DNA of 64,000 nucleotides from Rhodospirillales bacterium. Its GTDB lineage: Bacteria; Pseudomonadota; Alphaproteobacteria; Acetobacterales; Acetobacteraceae. Each line of letters begins with the position of its first letter. The first letter of the stretch is position 1. Below the pieces are notes generated by a model. The model saw only the letters and a program-made list of their open reading frames with translations, ran no database searches and was not told the origin of the DNA. Where the stretch lies: contig CANHCJ010000001.1 in assembly GCA_947458025.1 (NCBI GenBank), positions 1 to 64,000 on the forward strand. The letters are read 5' to 3'. Shown piece after piece: positions 57,773-64,000 of the stretch. The position numbers and the translations under genes are program-made.

Positions 57773-58033
57773 TCAGTCCTCGATGATGGACACGAGGCAG
57801 GTGCTGGACGCCGCCGCCAGCCACACCGCATCGCCCGGCGGTGCCGGCGGGTCCCACATGCCGCCTACGGCGATCGACAGCGCCGGGGTGCTGCCGGCGT
57901 TCGCCGCGCTCCCCAGCCCCACTAGCAGCGCCACCGCGCCCTTGTTCTGGATCGTGAGCCGCCGGCGACCCGGCCGCTCTTCCAGGTACTTCGCCGGGGT
58001 GGTGGTCACCGTGTAGCCCGCCTGACTGGCCAT
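57773..58033 (-). CDS. small virion-type hypothetical protein
   Basis: 86 aa downstream of portal; 'RRLTIQNKGAVALLVGLGSAA'. Confidence 0.6.
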   Translation of the reverse strand: MASQAGYTVTTTPAKYLEERPGRRRLTIQNKGAVALLVGLGSAANAGSTPALSIAVGGMWDPPAPPGDAVWLAAASSTCLVSIIED

Positions 58034-58036
58034 GTC

Positions 58037-59824
58037 TCAGCCCCTACCGATCGTCCAGACGAACCCGAAGCCCTTCTTCAGGCTGGCCCCGCCGAAATCG
58101 CCTTCGTTCTCGCCACCGCCATAGTCGCCGCCATCCTGGCCGCCGAAGCCCGGCGCGGCGTCCTGGCCGGCATCCTCCGGCGGATCTTCGCCGCTGGCAT
58201 CCTGCCCCTGCGCCTCCGGCCCCGCGGGATCCGGGCCGCCCTCGCCGCCCTCCGCATCCGGGTCGCCGAAGTCCTGCGCCCCCTGCGGCTGGCCCTGCGG
58301 CATGTTGAGCTGCATCCACGGCCCCACCAGGGACGGGTTGAGCGGCGCCTGTCCGATCGTCTTATCGGGGTGCGGTTCGTACCCCTTCTCCGCCCGCAGC
58401 TCATCCACGGTCAGCACGAGCTTGCGCGCCTCCCATTCCTGTTGCGGGTCCTCATCCGACAGGCCGACCCACCGAAACAGCAAGTCTTCCGAGAACTCGG
58501 CCACCACGAAATCGGACAGCACGCCCTCGAAATAGGTCAGCAGGGGAATCAGGCCGGAGTCCTTGGAGTTGGTGATCTTCTCTTCGGTGTCCGAGCCCGA
58601 CAGGCTGGAGCGGCTGGACGAGAAGGACTCGAAATTGATTTCGTCGGGGCTGATCCCATAGACCGCGCACACGATGGACGACAGGAACGTCATCCACTTC
58701 GCGAAATACATTTCGTTGAACTCGACGCCGAACTTTTCGAACTTCGCGGCGCCTTGCTGATCCTCGCTCACCATCACCGGCAAGGACCATGCGTTGTTCA
58801 CGCCGCGCACCATGCTGTTCCACATGCGCTTGAACGCGGCGAGCTCATCCGGCTTGTACTGGCCGGTGATGGTCAGCAGGCCCTTGGGGATGGCGTTCTG
58901 ATCGAACCCGTTGATGTTGTAGGTCATCGCGTGGAGGAAGCCGGTCACCACGCGAATCAGCATTTCCGTCTCGCTCAGGCCGTAGCCGGCGAGGCGGACA
59001 TCGGAGCGGGGGTTCCGCACCTCATACACCAGGTCATCATGCGTGTAGGCGGTGCAGATGCGGCCGTCGATCACCTGAAGCGCGAACACCTCATCGTCGC
59101 CCTGGTAGCCCTCTTCCGAGCACAGGCGGATCGTCGCCCCGTCCACGGCATACAGGCCGTCGATTCCGAGCTCGCGGTTGCGCTTCAGCTCCGTCTCGAT
59201 CGGCGCCGCGTCCATGGCCAGGGAGTCGCGCACGAGCTTGGCCATGAACTGCGGGAAGCTGTCCCGCCGGAGGCGCTTGCGCCGGCGCGGGTTGAACTCC
59301 CACCCGCAGTGCTGGAAGAACCGGCTCAGGAGCTGCGTCGTCTCCTTCTCCGGCCCGGTCAGCTCATGCTCGCGGTCCCGGTGCCGAATTTCGAAGCCGG
59401 GGCCGCCATCCTCGCTTGGCTGGCAGAAACGCGCGACCTGGCGTACGCGCGTCATCACCACGGCGGAGAGGATGGGGGTCTGGATGACCAGGTCCCGGAG
59501 CGCGTCGAAGCCCAGCCCCGACGGCTTGTCCCAGTACTCCCCCTGCGCCACGATTTGGAACTGATCGAGGTGAACCGACTGCTTTCCGCGCTTGGCGAAC
59601 GGCTGGCCGCGGGCCGGGAACTGCACGATGTTCCCCTGCGCCTTCATCATGTCCAGGCCGACGGCGTTGTCCATGATGTAGTCGATGACCGGCTGGAGCT
59701 CGGCCGACGGTATCAGGTCCGACAGGCCAGGCCGATGCACCGCCGCCAGCTCCGCCTCCGCGTCGAAACGCTCGGCCGCGGGGGCACGGGGGTCGGACAG
59801 GACGGCGCGGGCCTGATCGCTCAT
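58037..59824 (-). CDS. portal protein
   Basis: 595 aa; 'FQHCGWEFNPRRRKRLRRDSF..VVTGFLHAMTYNINGFDQNAIPKGLLTI..AVYGISPDEINF' portal-like. Confidence 0.85.
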   Translation of the reverse strand: MSDQARAVLSDPRAPAAERFDAEAELAAVHRPGLSDLIPSAELQPVIDYIMDNAVGLDMMKAQGNIVQFPARGQPFAKRGKQSVHLDQFQIVAQGEYWDKPSGLGFDALRDLVIQTPILSAVVMTRVRQVARFCQPSEDGGPGFEIRHRDREHELTGPEKETTQLLSRFFQHCGWEFNPRRRKRLRRDSFPQFMAKLVRDSLAMDAAPIETELKRNRELGIDGLYAVDGATIRLCSEEGYQGDDEVFALQVIDGRICTAYTHDDLVYEVRNPRSDVRLAGYGLSETEMLIRVVTGFLHAMTYNINGFDQNAIPKGLLTITGQYKPDELAAFKRMWNSMVRGVNNAWSLPVMVSEDQQGAAKFEKFGVEFNEMYFAKWMTFLSSIVCAVYGISPDEINFESFSSSRSSLSGSDTEEKITNSKDSGLIPLLTYFEGVLSDFVVAEFSEDLLFRWVGLSDEDPQQEWEARKLVLTVDELRAEKGYEPHPDKTIGQAPLNPSLVGPWMQLNMPQGQPQGAQDFGDPDAEGGEGGPDPAGPEAQGQDASGEDPPEDAGQDAAPGFGGQDGGDYGGGENEGDFGGASLKKGFGFVWTIGRG

Positions 59825-59977
59825 GTCGCCACCATGCCGTCACGACCCCTACCGCCGCCCCGCCGGGGGCGGAGATATGCGGAAATTCGATACATCGCGC
59901 CCCTAGCCATGCGCCTAGGTAGCTACCTATTCTGCCGATTTTCCGCATATGGTGGCGTCGCAACCAAGGAGGCTTCG
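59825..59977. promoter_or_regulatory. divergent intergenic region with nested inverted repeats
   Basis: ATATGCGGAAA (59875-59885) / TTTCCGCATAT (59940-59950) flanking palindrome TAGGTAGCTACCTA (59916-59929). Confidence 0.65.
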
Positions 59978-60289
59978 ATGCTCTACTTCTGGAAGACCTA
60001 CAGCCCGGAGTACCAGAACGAGGTGACGGTGGACTGCTGGGCCGACACGCGGGAGCTCGCGTTCCAGAGCGCGCTGCGGTTCGTGGCGCGGCAGAACGAG
60101 CGGCTGGCCGAGGCCGGCGCGCCGTTGATGAAGGCGCCCGCCACCCCCGACGACATGGGGGTGGAGATGCCGAGCGGCCAGCCGGCGCTCCCGATGGACG
60201 CCCCGAAGGTGGCGCCGGCGCCGAAGACCCTCATTTCCTTCGCCCCCGGCAGGACGCGGGCCATCGGCCGGCCGGAGGCGCTGGTATGA
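59978..60289 (+). CDS. hypothetical protein
   Basis: SD AAGGAGG; MLYFWKTYSPEYQNEVTVDCWADTRELAF. Confidence 0.6.
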   Translation: MLYFWKTYSPEYQNEVTVDCWADTRELAFQSALRFVARQNERLAEAGAPLMKAPATPDDMGVEMPSGQPALPMDAPKVAPAPKTLISFAPGRTRAIGRPEALV

Positions 60290-60480
60290 GCGCCGCCATC
60301 GCAGCCGCCCGCGCGGCCGTCAACGCCGAGACGTTCGGCACCCCGGCGTGGGAAAGCGCCATGGAGCGGGTGCGGGAGCTGGTGGCCGCGGAGGACGCCA
60401 CCCGCGACACCCGCCCCCTGGATGTCATCCTCGCCCCCATCGGGCGGGGCCGCTACCGGATGATTGGGAGGGGCGCATGA
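60286..60480 (+). CDS. hypothetical protein
   Basis: 64 aa, ATGA overlap. Confidence 0.45.
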   Translation: MSAAIAAARAAVNAETFGTPAWESAMERVRELVAAEDATRDTRPLDVILAPIGRGRYRMIGRGA

Positions 60481-60785
60481 CCGAGACGCGCAAGGAATGG
60501 CGCCAGGCCTATCGCTGGGCCCGGAACGCGCGGAAGGGGGCGGATGGTCGCATGCCCTTCGCCATCGGGCCCACAGCCCGGTTCGGCTTCTCCCACGCCA
60601 TGTGCGAGCGGGCGCTTGCTTCTGTCTTTCTGGGGCAGTCCTTCACCGCCAGCCCGCCCCGCGGCCGCATCGTGTTCATCTATGAGCGCGGGATCCAGGC
60701 GAGCATCGCCGGCGGCATGGTGCCGGCGGCGCGGCTGTCCATGGTCCGCACCATGCGGGACCTGCGCCGGTGGGGGCGGGCGTGA
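60477..60785 (+). CDS. hypothetical protein
   Basis: MTETRKEWRQAYRWARNARKGADGRMPFAIGPTARFGFSHAMCERAL, ATGA overlap. Confidence 0.5.
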   Translation: MTETRKEWRQAYRWARNARKGADGRMPFAIGPTARFGFSHAMCERALASVFLGQSFTASPPRGRIVFIYERGIQASIAGGMVPAARLSMVRTMRDLRRWGRA

Positions 60786-60976
60786 GCAAGCCCCCTGCCC
60801 CACCGCCCGCGGCCGCGCTCCTGGCATCGGTCCAGGAGCTGCTTCCGTGGGTCCGCGAATGGGCCGAGCTATCTACCTACCTGCCTGGCAAGGCGAAGAT
60901 GAACGCCGCCATCCGGCGCGCGGAGGCGGCCGTTGCCGCCGCGATCCCCACCACCACCGAAGGAGCGACCCCATGA
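60782..60976 (+). CDS. small hypothetical protein
   Basis: GTG start, GTGA overlap. Confidence 0.4.
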   Translation: MSKPPAPPPAAALLASVQELLPWVREWAELSTYLPGKAKMNAAIRRAEAAVAAAIPTTTEGATP

Positions 60977-61473
60977 GCACCCTGACCGCCTACGGCTACG
61001 CCTGTTGCGAATGGCCCGGCCTGAAGCCCATCGGCATCGGCCGCACGCCGCTCGACGCCGTCAACGACGTGCCCGACGGCACCCCCACCGACACCATGCC
61101 CACCCTGCCCATCACGGAGGCGCTGTATCGCGCGATCCAGGACGGCCAGATGCCCGCGGCGGCGACCGTCCTATACGACCAGCCCGGCCACCCGCTCGGC
61201 TTCCTCTGCACGATCGAGGAAGCCGTCGCCCTGGACGCCGACGACGCCACGTCCGTGCCCCCGATGACCTGCGACTCCTGCTTCTTCGCCTGCACCGTCT
61301 CGGTTGACGGCGAGGCGGTGCTGGATGTCAACCAGGTGCGGTGCCGACGGAACCCGCCCGCGCCGATCGTGCGACGGCCGCCCGACGCGCTAGCGCCGGT
61401 GATCGTGTACGAGCACACCCGCAGCCCCGCCTCCGGCTGGTGCGGCGAGTGGCGCGAGGTGCCGAAGGGATGA
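60973..61473 (+). CDS. hypothetical protein
   Basis: MSTLTAYGYACCEWPGLKPIGIGRTPLDAVNDVPDG..., ATGA overlap. Confidence 0.5.
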   Translation: MSTLTAYGYACCEWPGLKPIGIGRTPLDAVNDVPDGTPTDTMPTLPITEALYRAIQDGQMPAAATVLYDQPGHPLGFLCTIEEAVALDADDATSVPPMTCDSCFFACTVSVDGEAVLDVNQVRCRRNPPAPIVRRPPDALAPVIVYEHTRSPASGWCGEWREVPKG

Positions 61474-61688
61474 CCCCGGAAGAGCTCGCCCAGGTGCTGG
61501 CCACCCTCCGGCCCTACGGACTCCGGCCGGAGCGGCTGGCGGAGGTGGCAGGCTACCGCAGCCGCGGCAGCATCGCGCAGATGCTGGAGGGGAACACCCG
61601 CGTGCCCCCCGCCCTGGCCGAATGGCTCCGGGGGCTGCACGCCTGGCACGCCGCGCACCCCCCCCCGCAGCTCGGAAAGCCGCGCTGA
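61470..61688 (+). CDS. small HTH-like protein
   Basis: 'RPERLAEVAGYRSRGSIAQMLEGNTRVPPALAEWLRGLHAW' helix-turn-helix-like. Confidence 0.5.
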   Translation: MTPEELAQVLATLRPYGLRPERLAEVAGYRSRGSIAQMLEGNTRVPPALAEWLRGLHAWHAAHPPPQLGKPR

Positions 61689-61693
61689 AAGCC

Positions 61694-61730
61694 GAAACGC
61701 CCGCCAGGGGACGGACCTGGCGGGCGTTTC
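61694..61730 (+). terminator. intrinsic terminator
   Basis: GAAACGCCCGCCAGG-GGACGGA-CCTGGCGGGCGTTTC, 15-bp perfect stem. Confidence 0.85.
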
Positions 61731-61838
61731 TCCGGTTGCGCCCCCGGGTAGGCCGGGCATGAGCTCCGGGAAGGGGCCTTGCCCCCAACCATCGGAGGGA
61801 CCGTTCCCCCTCAACGCCTCTGCCCGCATGGCATGCGG

Positions 61839-61912
61839 TTGCGGGGGGTGGATTCGAACCACCGGCCTCTGAGGTATGAACCCAGCGGGCTGCCAGGCTG
61901 CCCTACCCCGCA
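61839..61912 (-). tRNA. tRNA-Met (anticodon CAU), partly initiator-like
   Basis: minus strand TGCGGGGTAGGGCAGCCTGGCAGCCCGCTGGGTTCATACCTCAGAGGCCGGTGGTTCGAATCCACCCCCCGCA+A; 7-bp acceptor, GGGC/GCCC D stem, CTGGG/CTCAG anticodon stem, GGTGG/CCACC T stem with TTCGAAT; full CCA not encoded. Confidence 0.88.
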
Positions 61913-61995
61913 CGCGACCTATCTACCTAGCTTGCTCGGCGCCTGTCTAGGCTTTATCCTCGCGCCGCTTCGCAGGCGGTGGCGCCCCGGGGCTG

Positions 61996-62655
61996 CTACG
62001 TCACCACCACCCACAACGCCGCGCCCAGCGTCGCGCCGCTCCAGAACTCCGCCCACGGCGGCGGGTCGATCGGCCCGCCCTCCGCCCGCAGGTTGATGAG
62101 GCCCAACGCCGGAATGTGCGGCGTCCACAGCGTGGCCAGCCAGTAGATCGGGCCACGCACCAGGCCGGCCACCAGCAGCACCAGCGCGACACCGAACGCC
62201 TCCCCGACGGCCAGGAGCCCCGCCAGCAGCAGCACCAGGGCCGGCGGGTCCGAAGCGGCCAGCGGCGCCAGGTCCCGGAAGACCACCAGCCCCACCATCA
62301 CCACGGCCAGCGGCGCCAGCGACGCCGCGCCGTGCACAATGGCCAGGTCCAGCGCATCGCCGAACCCGCGCGGAATCATGCCCTGCCGGCCGAAGCCGAT
62401 CGTCGCGCCCACGAACACGGCCACCGCCACCGGCAACGCCCACCAGGCCGGCGGGCCCTCCACGCCGGCATAGGACGCCCACGCCACCGCCCCGAGCACC
62501 GTCGCGCCGGCGATCACCGCCTGCGATGCCCGCGCCACCTGCGTGCCGCCGATGTTGCCGAACCACTGCCCGAGCAGGCCCCCGGCGAACCGCCGCCCCA
62601 TCGCGTTCGCCGCGATCGCCACCACCAGCCCCAGCCACCACATGCCCGCCTCCAT
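61996..62655 (-). CDS. multi-TM membrane protein
   Basis: 219 aa, about 5-6 hydrophobic segments. Confidence 0.6.
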   Translation of the reverse strand: MEAGMWWLGLVVAIAANAMGRRFAGGLLGQWFGNIGGTQVARASQAVIAGATVLGAVAWASYAGVEGPPAWWALPVAVAVFVGATIGFGRQGMIPRGFGDALDLAIVHGAASLAPLAVVMVGLVVFRDLAPLAASDPPALVLLLAGLLAVGEAFGVALVLLVAGLVRGPIYWLATLWTPHIPALGLINLRAEGGPIDPPPWAEFWSGATLGAALWVVVT

Positions 62656-62852
62656 TTCTGCCCGGGCACGGTGGCGTCACGACCGGTTTGCGCCTTCCCA
62701 TCGTCTAGGAAATCGCCTAGCGTGGCCGTCCGACCCCACGCTGCGGGCGGCTATCCGTCGCCTCGCTCCGCACGCTCTTGTGTTCTTGGGAACTGAGTGC
62801 ACCAGGCTGCCCCTGCCGTGAGGGTCGGACCTCACCCTGACAGGAGATACCC

Positions 62853-63698
62853 ATGGGCGACGCCCCGAAGATGGCCGAGTGCGAACTCAAGCGACGGCTC
62901 CGCGAACAGGGCCACATGCGCGAGGGATTGCGACCGCATGACTACGCCGAATTTGTCGGCATCCTGGCCGTGCAGTGGGTCGAGCTCGAACTGGCCAGGG
63001 TGTGCGCGCCGCTGGTCAGGCGCATCGGCGAGCTGGAGACGCTGTTGGACCGCCTGACCGCGCTGGAGGAACAGCACGAACCCCTGGCCAATGAAATGCG
63101 CGCCATGCTGGCCAAGATCGGCGCGGCGCTGGACGCTCCCGACCCGCTGGAGGAACGGCTGGCAGCGGTGGAGGCGAAGCTGGAGGACGTGTCCGCCCGC
63201 GCGAGCGGCGCCGACTACCCCGGCCTGGCCGAAGCGGTGGGGCAACTCCAGTCCGCGGTGACGGGCACCGACGCCGCCACGCTCCGCGACCGGCTGGACG
63301 CGACCGAAAAGCGCCTGGCCGTCCTGGAGGCGAAGGCCGAGGCGCCCCTGATCCAGGTGAACCCCCAGCCCCACCCGTTCATCGTCGGCGCAACGGACGC
63401 GCTGAACCGCGCGCCCCCCCTGGAGTCCGGGATGGAGCTGTCCGACCCCGCCGTGCCCGCGACTGCCCGGTTCTATGTGCCCTCCCGCGCTTTCGGCGCC
63501 GCGCTGGAGCTCATGCGCGCCGGCGCCCGGGTGCGCCGGGCAAGCTGGACGCAATGGGAGTCGATCGGCCTCCCCCTCTCCACGTTCCGCGCCGGCGGCT
63601 CCTTCGACGTGCGCCAGCGCGGCGCCGTCGGGGCCCCGCCCCTCAATGTCATCCTCACCCTCGATGACATGCTGGCCACCGATTGGGAGCCGGCCTAG
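62853..63698 (+). CDS. coiled-coil protein with C-terminal DUF2829/Tad2-like domain
   Basis: SD AGGAG; 'FGAALELMRAGARVRRASWTQWESIGLPLSTF..NVILTLDDMLATDWEPA' matches the DUF2829 layout. Confidence 0.6.
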   Translation: MGDAPKMAECELKRRLREQGHMREGLRPHDYAEFVGILAVQWVELELARVCAPLVRRIGELETLLDRLTALEEQHEPLANEMRAMLAKIGAALDAPDPLEERLAAVEAKLEDVSARASGADYPGLAEAVGQLQSAVTGTDAATLRDRLDATEKRLAVLEAKAEAPLIQVNPQPHPFIVGATDALNRAPPLESGMELSDPAVPATARFYVPSRAFGAALELMRAGARVRRASWTQWESIGLPLSTFRAGGSFDVRQRGAVGAPPLNVILTLDDMLATDWEPA

Positions 63699-63714
63699 CT
63701 ACCTACCTGCCTGC

Positions 63715-63744
63715 ATCCCAAGAAAGCCCCCCCTTTCTTGGGAT
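63715..63744. terminator. bidirectional terminator between convergent genes
   Basis: ATCCCAAGAAAG-CCCCCC-CTTTCTTGGGAT, 12-bp perfect stem. Confidence 0.85.
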
Positions 63745-63747
63745 TGG

Positions 63748-63993
63748 CTACCCCCGCGCCACATACAGCGGGCACTCGGGATCGGTGGCCTTCACCACCA
63801 GCCCCCGCACCACGCACCGCCCCTCCGCGAACCCCTCGCACGCCCCGCAGGTGCCGGCCGGCGCGTCCTGCATCATCGCCTTCACGTGCTGGGGCAAGCC
63901 CGGCATGGCCTTGTCGATCGCATCCATGGCAGTCCGCTCCTTTGCCAGCTCCGCCGCGCCCGGCGGTATCAGCATCATCCCCATGCCGTGCAC
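63748..63993 (-). CDS. small Cys-rich hypothetical protein (start uncertain)
   Basis: 'GTCGACEGFAEGRCVVRGLVVKATDPECPLYVARG' four-Cys pattern. Confidence 0.45.
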   Translation of the reverse strand: MHGMGMMLIPPGAAELAKERTAMDAIDKAMPGLPQHVKAMMQDAPAGTCGACEGFAEGRCVVRGLVVKATDPECPLYVARG

Positions 63994-64000
63994 CCGGCTC

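Noticed and set aside
58037-64000. Large terminase next to the portal
   Set aside because: No Walker A/B plus nuclease ORF is visible upstream of the portal; the terminase must lie outside the window or be too diverged to recognise here.

Overview
The window reads as about 64 kb of a GC-rich phage (or prophage) genome with a contractile-tail (myovirus-type) virion. The host is probably an alphaproteobacterium, but the sequence alone does not prove this. Nearly all structural genes are on the minus strand. Going 5'->3' on that strand they are: portal, a large block of multidomain cargo-like proteins, Mu-F/SPP1-gp7-like head protein, lysis genes, DarB-like and SNF2-like giants, prohead protease, scaffold, major capsid, head-tail/tail completion, sheath, tube, tail chaperones, tape measure, baseplate hub/spike/wedge/J/I, and a Gly-rich tail fibre truncated at the window edge. 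Three plus-strand blocks of small genes interrupt this (26.6-31.8 kb, 60.0-61.7 kb, 62.9-63.7 kb). There is one tRNA-Met(CAU)-like gene. The strongest candidates for something undescribed are: (1) an N-terminal peptide cassette, 'VILFLKAxI-(GGAAGDLF)-VxGHxRGGxxVxPHxATR', shared by about ten otherwise unrelated proteins (polyvalent-type helicase/methylase, GNAT+ART+TGT-like, PAPS-reductase-like, zeta-kinase/2H polyprotein and others), which could be a capsid-targeting or prohead-protease signal for virion-packaged effectors; (2) thirteen copies of 'GTCGTGACGSCAtGGTGGc', all on the minus strand at gene junctions and six of them exactly 14 nt from an ATG, which could be a phage-specific late promoter or leader; and (3) a motif shared between the prohead protease and the major capsid N-terminus. 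No terminase, integrase or DNA polymerase was recognised in the window. All family calls come from reading motifs; no database search was run.
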